Source: Welwitschia mirabilis (Eukaryota; Gnetophyta; Gnetopsida; Welwitschiales). Taken from it: a DNA stretch of 62,048 nucleotides. How positions within the stretch are numbered: the stretch's first letter is position 1; every line of letters starts with the position of its first letter. Below, in pieces: positions 37,291-48,599 of this stretch. The notes beneath the pieces are model-generated. The model ran no database searches. It had not been told where the DNA came from and worked only from the letters and a program-made list of their open reading frames with translations. The stretch lies in the NCBI GenBank assembly GCA_051453625.1, contig JBOZIK010000001.1:184942670-185004717 (forward strand), given 5' to 3'. A program made the position numbers and the translations under genes.

Positions 37291-39849
37291 TTATTCTTAA
37301 AATAATAATAGAAAGTAAGGACTCCTATAGTACTCAAGATCTATAAAATTAAAATAATTAGATTAAATAATTAAAATAGAATCACATAACTAAAATAAAC
37401 TTGATGATTAAAGTAGTTACCTAAGAATTCTAATTATAATATTACTTATGAATTAAAATAAAAGGAAAAGAATTACATAAAGAAATAAATTTATAGAAAA
37501 TAAAAAAATAAATAGGAAAAACTCCTTAGCAATCCTTGAAGACTAGATCACTTCCCTAAAGAATCACTTAGAAAGACATCACAAGTCAATGTTCCAAGAT
37601 TCTACAACTCTTCAAATGAAAGATGATACAATGAAGGTTTTAAGTCCCTTTTATAGTAAAAGATGGAAGAGAGTGATGGTTATAAGCCCTTTAATTATAG
37701 TATTAAGTGGAAGATTACATGATTACATTAGAAAAGATAGTTTATCTTTTCTTCCATTCAGGGAAGATGCTTATGGTGATATCAACACTTGCCTCTAGAG
37801 TACTACAACTACTTCTAATCACTAACTATGCCCTGTGCCTCCATTATCATCTTAATCAGCCTGTTAAATATCACTTTGTGAATCCTTGTCATCACTACCA
37901 TGGATCGTCAAGAATGTAATTAATTTATGATATGGAACTAGATCAAGCCCATAATCACATTTTATCCAATCTTTTATGATAACTCAAAATGTGAGTTTAA
38001 AGGCAATCTACATAGAAAGGATGATGACATCAGTGGTCCTAGATGATAGCTCTGACATCTTAGCTTTAATGATCATGAGATTAAGTGATGTCCTTTAATT
38101 AAGCATAATTAACCTAAAAATATCACAGGAAATAGTCAAGTTCATAATTAATATTAAAATCACTAGAATGTATGTTTTTATGATGTAATTAATGATATTA
38201 ATGTCTTTCATTAATATTAATTAATTATTTAACTTAATTATAATGTCAATTTTTACATGTTAACAAACCTTCTAACTAGTCTTTTACTAGTGCCTTAACA
38301 AAATAATGATAACAAAATGGTTAAACATGGAAAAATTATAGAAGTTAAATGCATGTTAAGGGTGATAAAGATGTAACTTTAAAAAATTTTATAATTAATT
38401 TCATGTAATTAATGCATCAAAGCAAAAAATTTAATAAAAATAAAGATGCCATATCCCCAAACCAAAAAAGAACTTTATTCTCAAAGTTTGTGGGAAAGAC
38501 ATTTAAGTTATCTGAGAACATAAGCCCTAGAGTACATCATGAAGAGTCATTTTATTGAAAACCATGTAATTAAGCTAAGAATTAACTATAGAGAAAATAT
38601 AAGGGAAAGGGAAAACTATCTATAGTGAAACAATGCTAAGTGAAAGGTTAATTAATAAAAATGATTTATGCCTTAGGAACTATTTCTCATAAAAATGATG
38701 ATGAAGTGAAGTGGAGTGAAGTGAAGATGATAAATGTGTTAATAGGCTTTAAACCATAAATCGATGAATAAACTAATGAACTATCCTAAGTTATTAGTCT
38801 TTTGTTACATTTTTATGTTTTTAGTAAATTGCAATATCAATCAAGTGAATTTTTAACAAAGTAACTGATATGAATTTAAGAAATCAATGCAAATCCAAAG
38901 TATAAAAGTTAAGAGACAATGGTTCAAATAAAGCTTTTGATTTTCACCTTTGCATTCCTTTATTTTTTTATTTCTATCTTTGCATATGTTCTTATTATTA
39001 TGCCTTTAGATCACATAGAGAATCTAGTATTATAACATTTTTGCCAATAGAATTAAGCATGTTGTATTTGTAGAAATTAGTTTTGAATTACCAACAAGCA
39101 TTTATAGACATAATGTAGTTGAATATATTGCAATTAGATCATTAGAATTGCATTTCCAATAGGAATCCATAGCCTTGATGTAGTTAACTAAACCCAACTA
39201 AGTTATTAATGTAGTGTACTTTTGTAGAAGGTATATATTATTTTCTTTTCTTCATCTTTCCATAGACATTTTTATGCACATCAAGGGATCATTTACTCAT
39301 TAGTATAATCAAGACAAATCTTGTTCCTATTAAAGGCTTTTCATTTAAGGAATACATGTGAAGGTAAATCCCACCTTTTCAACTAAGTTTTACTTAAATC
39401 GAAGATCCTAAGTAAATGTGTTCTTAACTAACATATTTGAAATAAGATAATTTACCTTAAACTATAAGTTAATTCAATCTTAACCATTTCTTAGATGGTA
39501 ACATGATTGCTTATGATTAATTTTTGATTAAGGGCCTTTAACTAGATTAGTAATCCTTAAAAACCATTAGGTTGATGGCTTTAGTGAATGATTTATGGGC
39601 TTAATGAGGTGATTTGAAAATGGATTTGATAAATAAAAAGCTTCAAAAGGATGGTGGGATGAGTAATAAGGAAGTGTAAAGTGCTCATAAAAAAATCATC
39701 CATAGCAAAACTTGGTTTTTAAGATGATGTATTATAGGATATTTAAAAGGATTATAACTATCAAGTTCAAATTCATGGAAGTGATAATTAAAATATAGTA
39801 AAGAATGAAAAATATTTGGCTCAAGAGAAGAATATTCAAAGTTACATTT
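37291..39849. other. Interior of element F, unrecognised
   Basis: Expected to hold the rest of the left LTR and any pol remains. I could not identify RT or integrase motifs on the minus strand. The plus-strand open frames at 37589-37919 show no motif. Confidence 0.4.
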
Positions 39850-40490
39850 CATTAAGTCAATTAGCCTCTTTAAGATAATTTGGCAACTTTATTACATTAA
39901 AAATATTCAAGTTTAACATCATGTCACTAGATAACAATTTCATTTAACCATTCCTACAATTGATTAAGGTATTTGAAGTTACAAGAAAGGTTTTTCTTAA
40001 GATGATGAGAAATAAATTGCATTTTGTCATATCTATCTCTAAAACTATAAAGTTGATAAGGAAATAGTTGTTAACTTAAACTATTATGTCTTTAAATATT
40101 CTTAAGGATGATTTCATAAAATTGTTTGCCAATTGCAATTAGATTTTAGTGTGTTTAAGTTCATTTAAGCCAAGTTCCTTATAAATATCATGGAATAAAA
40201 TATTAACACCTACTTCTAAATATGAGAAGTATTACTTTATTTTTTTTGTCTCCAATTGTAATACTTATCATGGAGCAATCTATATCTTTATACTTAAGCA
40301 TAATCTGGATTTGGATTATTGCATTTGTTTGCTGGGCTAAGAAGGTTGTGCTTTTAACATTCATCTATCTTTTTATGGTACATATATCTATAAGGAATTT
40401 TATGTATAAAGGCACCTTATTAATCACTTCTAAGAGAGGCATGTTAATTTTAACTTCTTTAAAAATGTCTAAGGCCTCAAGTTATTATAT
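39850..40490 (-). pseudogene. Gypsy aspartic protease, element F
   Basis: Minus-strand translation from 40480 gives FKEVKINMPLLEVINKVPLY, a KFL..LCTIKR stretch, FLAQQTNAIIQ and KYKDIDCSMISITIGD, the characteristic run before the Athila/Tat protease. Near 40170 the active-site block reads YLEVGVNIL where LLDLGASVN is usual, so the catalytic Asp is Glu. It is followed by YKELGLNELKHTKI. From 40060 come FIVLEIDMTK, a LFLIILRKTFL block and TLINCRNG, with LNIFNV at the end. These diagnose the lineage well; frameshifts and the altered active site make it inactive. Confidence 0.8.
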
Positions 40491-40997
40491 ATCATTATTC
40501 TCCTTTCTAAGAAGTTAGGGAAAAAACAAAGTATTTTTGTATATAGGCAATAATTCTTATAAGTTAATTACCTTTTTTTATTCAAATCCTAGAAAAAAGG
40601 TAAATTTTTTTGATAAGAAGTTCTATATTTTCCTTTTGCATTCCCCTCATCTTTAGATTTATTCTATGTTACCCTTGATTAATCTCTATGCCACTTCTAA
40701 GATAAATTAATTTTATTTACTCTAAGTGAATTGATTCTTCTTTTAGAAATATAACTCCCTTGGGATTTGAGTGGATACTCATTAAGAGTTTTTCTATTTT
40801 TATTTTTTTTAAATTAATGAAAGGATGTAAGTGGTGATTTTTTGGAGTTGATGTATGCTCTATTCAAGTATTTGATTTATTTGTGCTTATGATTCCATGA
40901 ACTTTATGAAGGCTTACTTTAATAGGTTAGATGATGATGGTTTTAGGTAGTTGGTTTAAAATGGATGGAAGGAGGGTGAAGGATATGGATTTCTTGG

Positions 40998-42350
40998 NNN
41001 NNNNNNNCAAATTATGTGTGTTCGAGTATGGATTATTTTTCATATTTTACCATTATTGTCCTACTATCTTAACTTGCTTATTAATAGTATTTTGAAATAA
41101 GGGAATGGAAGGATATTTAGTTATTTTATGGATATCAATTTGGCAAATTAAACATTTGGGCTTACCAACCATGGATGAGGGTGAAGATGAGATGGTTAAG
41201 GATTCTAGTTTCCTCACTAATTTATCTATTTTATTATTTGCCTTAAATTTTTCAAAACCTTAGAAATACTTATTGACCTGACTAGATGATGTGATCTTGA
41301 GGGGTAGATAGGTTTTTCCCAATTCTTCAAGCTCTTATCTATACTTTCTAAGTACTACCAAACTTCATCTAGGGGCATCTTAAAAAATTACCTTAGCTTA
41401 TCATCTTAAATAGTTGGTAGTTATTGGTGGGTAACCCATTGTAGAAGAAACTTATTTTTCTACATGGTTCAAAATCACATTAGAGACATTTTAACAAAAG
41501 ATTTGAAAAATTATTTTATGATTCTTTTATTAAAAATTTATGATGTTTCCTTAGGAGAGTTATTTTGTAATTGAAAAAAAAATTTAAAAAGTAAAAGATT
41601 TATTTAAATTCATTCAAGATGTAATGGAAAAGGTTTTGGGATTTATAGCTAGGATTTTACCTTTTCTTTGAGGAAAAGAAAAATAAAATAATCTTATGTG
41701 CATCATGAGTATTAGTGTACTAAGGGATAGTCCAGAGGACAAACTTAAATTCTTTGAGATAGAGGTATGAGCCCTTAGGCTTTAATCCATGTAAATGAGG
41801 CAAGAGGGGATAGTGAAGGGTTTTAATTCTAGCTTTTGGTTAATGGATGAGAATACTATGGAAAAGGGTATTCCTACTCTTTATAGTTGAAGGTAATTAC
41901 ATGGGGTTTACCTAGGTCAGTTAGCACTAGGAGTGAGGATAGCTTGCTATTTAATCACTTCCTAGATGAACTAGTAGGTTGTTAGTCTATTAAGCATCTC
42001 CTAATTAGATAAAGCTCCATTAAACGAATCTTGAAGATTGAGTAGGTCATTTATGTCTTGCTATGGTTGTTGTGATGAGGCTATTTATTGGTTGTTTTAC
42101 TTGTTTTGATTATTTTAGAAGGATGAGTTTGGTCTCTTTGGAACTGATTATAGGTTTTATTTCTAATTTCTTACATTCTTTCATGACCTGTGAAGGTGTT
42201 GATGTTATTACAAATTAGTCTTTTGATTTCATCATGGATTTAGATCATGCAAGAATAAATTCATAATATTGCAAGGAGGTTTTAGATAGTTTTTAAGTCA
42301 GATTTCATAGATCCTATAAGTTATAGATGGTTCTAGATTTTCATCAAGGT
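40998..42350 (-). pseudogene. Gypsy gag with zinc knuckle, element F
   Basis: At about 41165-41110 on the minus strand: MVGKPKCLICQIDIHKITKY, a CX2CX4HX4C knuckle whose last Cys has become Tyr. Upstream (41330-41180) is a Lys/Glu/Leu-rich stretch typical of gag C-termini. The gag core between 42350 and 41400 is too decayed to define. A 10-N gap lies at 40998-41007 just downstream of the knuckle. Order gag then protease on the same strand agrees with the protease at 39850-40490. Confidence 0.55.
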
Positions 42351-43025
42351 TATAATAAAAAACAAACAGAGTTTTGGATTAAAAGGGATAGTGGAGCTAT
42401 TAAGGGTAGGTAGTAGTACTAGTCACATTTAGAATTTTACTTTCAGAGTTTATAGTGAGGTTTACAGGATGCACACAAAATGATTGCAATCATAGGGTCA
42501 TAGCAAATTAAAAATAAAATAAAAAATGTGAATAAAATTGAGTCCAATGTTATTGAAATTATAGAAAATTTTTAAAGATTTTTAATGTTTTAGGCACATA
42601 GGATAAATGCAAAAATAAAACATGGAAAAATACTTTAAAAAGACATAGTAGAAAAAAATAAAGCATACAACATAATGTAAAGTTGATTAAAAGTTTTTAG
42701 GTTTTTTAAATTTTAAAAGAAATTTGCAAAATAAATATTAAAATTATACAAAATAAGTTAATAAAAATAAACTTCAAAATAAGCTATACTAGTTTGAGTA
42801 ATACTAGAACAACTAGTACTAATCACTGAAAAGAAAACTAAATGTATAAAATTAAAAAATAAAAAGGAAAAAAAAGGAACAAGTTTGGGTATCATTAGAA
42901 AATAGACTAATACCTGCCACTGGAAAAATAAAAACTACATATAAAACTTGCAAAAAGTAAAAGTAGTACTCCTGCAAGATGCTATCATGCCATTATCCTT
43001 GATAAGGGTATTAAAATTTAATTAG

Positions 43026-43385
43026 TATAGTATAATAGTTGGATTTAAACTAAGTTAAAAACTTAGTTATTATTCTTCCTTAGGGATAAAATGGATTTAG
43101 GTTCAAAATAGCATTAACATATTCTTAATGCAAGTCACAATTTTAAAAAAGAAAGAAAAGAGAAATTGGTATTTAGAATTTTAAGTTAAACTTTGTCTTG
43201 AGAAAGGAGGGAATCAACTAGCTCTAAGGTATTTTTGACTTGTCCTAAGTAATCCTTCGCTTCAATGTTGTCTAATATTCTTTCTACAAATAACTTAAAA
43301 CCATTAAGTGCCTTTGGTCTAAGTCATGAAATATAATCTTCTCCATCATATGATAAATGTTGAATCCAATTAATACTTTGAGGAT
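43026..43385 (-). repeat. LTR of element F, right copy, cut by element C
   Basis: Begins TATAGTATAATAG and ends near ATACTTTGAGGAT, where the LTR of element C begins. The sequence at 42360-43025 would be the leader after the primer site; no convincing primer site was found. Confidence 0.65.
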
Positions 43386-43611
43386 TATTACACTCAAAGG
43401 GAATGGTTGAATGAGGTCTATCAAAAGTAAATCTTGCTAACTATAAATTAAAGTTATACAATAATTACCTTACTAGATCTAATATGGTTTCACAACCTAT
43501 GTACATTCATACATATAGGGTATCTTCCTCTCACATCTCTAAATATTCTTAAAGTTAGTGGTTTTAAAGCATCATCAATCTTACATACAATAGATGCTTC
43601 TCTCAAGGTAG
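43386..43611 (-). repeat. Distal piece of element C 3' LTR
   Basis: Matches 55939-56150 of the 5' LTR, for example TATAAATTAAAGTTATA and CCTTACTAGATCTAAT. The LTR terminus is at 43386. The match breaks at 43611, where element E begins, and resumes at 46746. Confidence 0.8.
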
Positions 43612-43819
43612 TGATGGATATTTTTCCATTTGAAAGTGATTTGTTACAACCAATTTCCATTTTCTCTCTCTTTCTCCTAATTTCCCTCATGAGATTTATA
43701 TATAATTTTATTTCTGAAATGAAAACATTGAGCTGCTTAAAATGCTAATCTTGCATGCTCCTTGGGAATTTCTCCCAGTTCTTAGGCCTTTTGCATATAA
43801 TGGATCTTCAAATCGTATA
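43612..43819 (+). repeat. 5' LTR of element E (208 bp)
   Basis: Its last ~85 bp match 46658-46740, including ATGCTAATCT, CCTAGTT/CCCAGTT and TATATAATGGATCTT. It ends CGTATA where the other copy ends TGTACA, so the terminal CA has decayed to TA. Confidence 0.75.
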
Positions 43820-43836
43820 AATGGTATCAGAGGAAA
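43820..43836 (+). other. Primer-binding site, element E
   Basis: AATGGTATCAGAGGAAA directly after the LTR: the tRNA-Met type (TGGTATCAGAG) with no spacer. Confidence 0.8.
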
Positions 43837-43910
43837 CCTAGATCTAACTAACATTTATTACTAACTTGCACATTTTGGACTTGAGGTATTAATATCACTA
43901 AGTTTGTCCT

Positions 43911-45060
43911 ATGTTTTCAGAGTGCAATTTTTTTCTCTTTGCATTCTATCTCTTTGTAATAATAGCCACATGTAAAGATTTGAAAGATCTTGTAAGAATT
44001 TGTACAACCCCTTTTGAGTTTCATAAATGTCAATCTTTCAATGTTCCAAGGGCTCTGCCTATGCATTCTGGATGTTCTATTCATAGATTATCTACTCTGA
44101 GGGTCTCAAAGAGGTGCTCTATGCTTTTTCATAGATAGATTCTAGACGAAACCTTCATAATTTGAAGAAAAGTGCTGAGGACTAACTATTGTTGCTTCCC
44201 TATTGTGAACATCTTTTTTAGTGGCTAGTACAATTTGGTGAATGTAACCTAGCCTGATATTTTGGTAGTCTTGATTTGTCTACAAGGGGACCCTTTCTCA
44301 TCACAGGTTCTATAGAGTAGAGCCCCGATTTCATTCCTTTGTACATGGTAATAACAACCATTCATTTTATCTTTGATAGATGAAATTGGCAAAGAATGTT
44401 TTTTCAGAGTTATGTATCATTCCCATGAAGCCCTATAATCTGTTTACAAGTGATGGATGTATTTGCTAAATGAATGCGAGTACTATCCCGAACACATGGC
44501 TTCAGGCACCATAAAGAAATTTGTATACTTTCTTTAGATTTTCTATTTATGAGAAAATGTTGCTAATGACAAAGGGATAAAACCCCTACAAAAAGAAACA
44601 TGGGAAAGGATTTTTCCTTTACTAGGATTTGAGTAAGGGTTGCCTTTGTACAAGAAGTGTATTTCTCTGCAACATCAATTACTTCTCATTGAAGCATAAA
44701 ATCCTAATAATTGGGAATAGATAAAAATTATCTTCATCTTTGATTTTATCATGGGGAAATGGAGGCATAGAGCAGATGTACCAATGGAATCATTTACATT
44801 ACTGGCAGACATGACTAGAACAAAAATGCCCTGTACTTTGCAAAAATCTATGATGTACATAAACATTACTGGAAAAGATTCATTATTGTAAGTGAATATG
44901 CTACGAAATTGCAGGGTAGATTTCTACAAAGTATGGAGATATACGATCCTAAGAGTAGAGAGCGGAAAATAGTGGAAAATTTCTGGAGCTCCGATGGATG
45001 CCCTTGGTCCTACCTTTCTTCTAATGGAAATCATCTCTTTTTGCATATTTGACAAATAGC
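43911..45060 (+). pseudogene. Captured F-box/kelch-repeat gene fragment inside element E
   Basis: Reading through stops and frameshifts. At about 44040-44140, NVPRALPMHSGCSIHRLSTL followed by RVSKRCSMLFHR resembles the end of an F-box (LP...L..VSK.W..L). At 44750-44800, GKWRHRADVPM gives the W of a kelch blade, and then NGIIYITGRHD matches the kelch 'NG.IYV.GG' strand. The frame continues ALYFAKIYDVHKHYW and, at 44930-45055, SMEIYDPKSRERK (the .EVYDP...W pattern) and VENFWSSDGCPWSY. F-box/kelch proteins are substrate receptors of SCF ubiquitin ligases. The kelch part is the better evidence. No clear introns were seen, so capture of a processed transcript is possible. Confidence 0.5.
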
Positions 45061-45853
45061 TTTTATGACATTCATCTTGGAATAGTGATTTGCTACTTAT
45101 TTATGAGTACTTCTATAAAGACGATAGGACTTGGTGCTAGAAAGGATGTTGAGGAAATAGAAAATATTTCAACCCATAATAGTAGAGACATCCATTTTCA
45201 AATTTTGTTCAACCTTGAGTTTTCTTACTTTTGTCGCAACCATCATCAATAATAACTAGCAACTAGTATTATTTTAGATACTATTTCATTTTCTATCTCA
45301 TGAACAAAGTTTATGAAAGAGGGTAAAAAGTGTTATTATTAAGAAGGTACTAAGTTGTTAATATTATTTTGTAGAAACATTATTATGAAAGGAATTATTA
45401 TTTGAGAGGGTTATAAATATTTTATTTTATAAGGTAAATTTTACCAACTCCCACCGAGCTAATAGTTAAAGTGAAAGTTAGGTGGCAGCTTGTCCCAACC
45501 AATTTATGTAATATGCAATTTTATTTAAGGTGATACTATAAGAAGTGATATGGGACACTTCTTATAATAGTGTTTGATATAAAAATTACTTGGATTTATC
45601 TCAAGTTATCCCTCTTTTTCCTGAGTTGTTCCAAGATGTCCCAAGTTTCCCACTTTGTCTCAAGTTATCCCAAGTTGTCCTGAGCTATTCCACTTTGTAA
45701 TGGTTAGTCCATACTTATGTGATAAATTTTATATGAATTACTAGTACTTTGAATATGATGAAAATATAATTCTTAGATTTGTTATAAAGGGGTGGAGAAG
45801 GGGGGGAAAGGGGGGGGGGGGGGGGGGTGTGGGGGGGATTTTTGGTTATTTTT
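45061..45853. other. 3' interior of element E, with poly-G run
   Basis: Mostly unassigned. It contains a decamer-like repeat at 45600-45700. From 45791 the sequence becomes G-rich, with a run of about 20 G before TGTGGGGGGG, and then meets the gap at 45854. Confidence 0.6.
45600..45700. repeat. ~10-bp degenerate tandem repeat (CCAAGTTGTC-like)
   Basis: About ten consecutive units related to CCAAGTTGTC, such as TCAAGTTATC, CTGAGTTGTT, CCAAGATGTC, CAAGTTATCC and CAAGTTGTCC, with CACTTTGT at the ends of two larger half-arrays. Confidence 0.7.
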
Positions 45854-46652
45854 NNNNNNNNNNNNNNNNNNNNNNNNNNNNNNNNNNNNNNNNNNNNNNN
45901 NNNNNNNNNNNNNNNNNNNNNNNNNNNNNNNNNNNNNNNNNNNNNNNNNNNNNNNNNNNNNNNNNNNNNNNNNNNNNNNNNNNNNNNNNNNNNNNNNNNN
46001 NNNNNNNNNNNNNNNNNNNNNNNNNNNNNNNNNNNNNNNNNNNNNNNNNNNNNNNNNNNNNNNNNNNNNNNNNNNNNNNNNNNNNNNNNNNNNNNNNNNN
46101 NNNNNNNNNNNNNNNNNNNNNNNNNNNNNNNNNNNNNNNNNNNNNNNNNNNNNNNNNNNNNNNNNNNNNNNNNNNNNNNNNNNNNNNNNNNNNNNNNNNN
46201 NNNNNNNNNNNNNNNNNNNNNNNNNNNNNNNNNNNNNNNNNNNNNNNNNNNNNNNNNNNNNNNNNNNNNNNNNNNNNNNNNNNNNNNNNNNNNNNNNNNN
46301 NNNNNNNNNNNNNNNNNNNNNNNNNNNNNNNNNNNNNNNNNNNNNNNNNNNNNNNNNNNNNNNNNNNNNNNNNNNNNNNNNNNNNNNNNNNNNNNNNNNN
46401 NNNNNNNNNNNNNNNNNNNNNNNNNNNNNNNNNNNNNNNNNNNNNNNNNNNNNNNNNNNNNNNNNNNNNNNNNNNNNNNNNNNNNNNNNNNNNNNNNNNN
46501 NNNNNNNNNNNNNNNNNNNNNNNNNNNNNNNNNNNNNNNNNNNNNNNNNNNNNNNNNNNNNNNNNNNNNNNNNNNNNNNNNNNNNNNNNNNNNNNNNNNN
46601 NNNNNNNNNNNNNNNNNNNNNNNNNNNNNNNNNNNNNNNNNNNNNNNNNNNN
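45854..46652. other. 799-N gap in element E
   Basis: An estimated-size gap covering the start of the right LTR of E and part of its interior. Left border is the poly-G sequence; right border is inside the LTR. Confidence 0.95.
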
Positions 46653-46740
46653 GTGGATTAGAATGCTAATCTGACAGGCTTCCCGGGAAGTTCTCCTAGT
46701 TTTTAGGCCTTGGGTATATAATGGATCTTTAGATTGTACA
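46653..46740 (+). repeat. 3' LTR of element E, partial
   Basis: The last ~88 bp of the LTR, ending TTTAGATTGTACA. Its start lies in the gap. It contains CTTCCCGGGAAGTTCTCC, discussed in the findings. Confidence 0.7.
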
Positions 46741-48038
46741 GGTCACACTCTCTTCCCCTTAGGGATATTCAATAAAGTAATAACATAAATGTACTCACAA
46801 GCACTATAGAAGTACATCCACATAAGGGTTGTCATACAATACAATTAAGATGCTCCTCTTAAGATGGCAATCTCTTCCCCTCAAGGATATTCAATAAAAC
46901 AATGATAGAAATATGCTCTTAAGCATTCACAGAAGCACATCCATATAAGGATTGCCTTATAATATGAAAATCCTAACAAGGGATTTTATAATAGAGAATA
47001 CGAAATGGACTATAATGAGAGTATTAAAAAATATGATAGTCCTACAATGTAAGTTCCAATAAACAATGATTAAAAAAAATAATAATAAGCCTGAAATGAT
47101 GTGTCTTTGATGAAGATCTTGAGTTCTTTCTTGTTTTTGTCATCCATGAGTGTTAAATATCAGAGTAATTTAGCATTATAAGAGCCAATAATCAAATGAC
47201 GTAGTCACTCAATAGTTCTTATAAAAGATATCTTAAAATCTTTGTAAGTAGAACCAATCACCTATGTATTCATGTATCATAAAACCATCAAGTCATGTCT
47301 TTTTATTCTCTTTGTGTTCCTTTTATACTTGTAATGTCTTTGGAAAATAGCTATTTGAATTGTAGCCACTATACAATGAATAGAATGGCTGAGCATTAGG
47401 CACATAATGGCTATTTTATTTTATTTTTTCAAAATTTTAGGATAGACATCTTACAAGATAAGAGATGTTTTCTATCAGGCAAATGTCTTTAACATGGGAG
47501 TCATCTTTGGTTAAACTATTCAGATTTTGATAAAACTTAAAATGTAGCTCTTGTAATCCTTAGTGATTACAAATTCAACATGAAAAACATGATTACTTTC
47601 CTAAGATTTAGATTATTCATAAAAATATATATTGTCTCTATGACCTATTCATATTTAGTATATACATATTCAATTACATAGATGTCTTTCATCTATGTTA
47701 TATTCTTACTTTAGTATATATGTCTTCATAAAGATAGATATCTTTCTCTATGATTGAAATGTAATTCAACATAAACATCTTTAATGTAGTAAACATTGTT
47801 TCAATAGATGTGCTCAAATGCACAAACATCTTTCTCATAGACATATTATTATGTAGACATGATCATTCAATTGAGATTTGAAATTTATGAAATCTAAGCT
47901 AAACTTTTTTGTACTATGATCTTTGAGGCCTATTGAATTAATGCTTTTCATAATTTAGTTTTGTCCAATTTGACCTATCTACACAATATCATAATATAAT
48001 TGATAAGTAGAATGATCAAAACTAGGTTTTTACCAATA
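46741..48038 (-). repeat. Proximal piece of element C 3' LTR
   Basis: Minus-strand start TATTGGTAAAAACC at 48038, with first G of TGTTGG decayed to A, after a perfect polypurine tract. It has the TAGTTTTGATCA block shared with element A. Near its far end a ~122-bp unit is duplicated (46746-46867 and 46868-46980), each with CTCTTCCCCT and GATATTCAATAAA. Confidence 0.8.
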
Positions 48039-48055
48039 ATCTCCCCCTTTTTGAT
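48039..48055 (-). other. Polypurine tract, element C
   Basis: Minus-strand AAAAAGGGGGAGAT directly before the LTR: the primer for plus-strand DNA synthesis. It is essentially undecayed. Confidence 0.85.
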
Positions 48056-48599
48056 GATGTACCAAAACTTGATAAATCTCATTAGTATAATTATATTTTA
48101 TTAATAGTTTTAAAAAATAATAATTAACCACATACAAAATCATGTATATTAGTAAATGAGAAAAGCACATAATCATTAATGAGAAAAACACATAATCATT
48201 AAGTAATTACATTCAAGAAAAATAACAACAATGAATAACTAATCATGTAAAGTCTACCAATAATAGTAAATGATAACAATGTGTCAATAATAGTGCAAAT
48301 AATAATAGATAATATTAGATCACAAAATGTGCCAACATGAGTAAAGATAACAATAGATAATGTGAGATGTATGCTAATAAACAATAGTAATCATCAATAT
48401 TGATGTTACTCATAGGGAGTTCAATACATCTAACTCATCATCATATCCTCCATATCCATATATAATGTTCAAGATTATTTGCCTATCTTTTCCTCCTTTC
48501 TGGATAGCATATAAAATAATCTAGTCACTGAGTGCTAAGTCACTAGTATATCATGTGCCTTCTTCTTCATCATCACTTGCATCATCACTATCCTGAGTG

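Larger units (their letters stand above)
36947..43385 (-). mobile_element. Element F: Ty3/gypsy Athila/Tat-type retrotransposon
   Basis: Direct repeats at 36947-37290 and 43026-43385 act as LTRs. Between them, on the minus strand, are a 5' leader (42360-43020), gag with a zinc knuckle, and an aspartic protease with Athila/Tat-type flanks. RT, RNase H and integrase were not recognised between 39850 and 37300. The right LTR is cut at 43386 by insertion of element C, so F is the older of the two. Confidence 0.7.
43612..46740 (+). mobile_element. Element E: short-LTR non-autonomous retroelement carrying a gene fragment
   Basis: The 5' LTR is 43612-43819 (TGATGG...GTATA) and a primer site follows. 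The end of a second LTR copy is visible at 46653-46740 (...GATTGTACA). The element sits at the exact place where the LTR of C is interrupted. The flanks are GGTAG (43607-43611) and GGTCA (46741-46745), a 3-of-5 match consistent with a decayed target duplication. No gag or pol is seen. The interior holds an F-box/kelch-like fragment, a decamer repeat and a 799-N gap. Short LTR, Met primer site and no coding capacity fit a TRIM-like or LARD-like element. Confidence 0.7.

Noticed and set aside
40222-40518. 98-codon plus-strand frame
   Set aside because: It is the antisense of the gypsy protease region of element F, which reads clearly on the minus strand.
45792-46674. Three long open frames across 45792-46674
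   Set aside because: They consist almost wholly of the 799-N gap; there is no sequence to support them.
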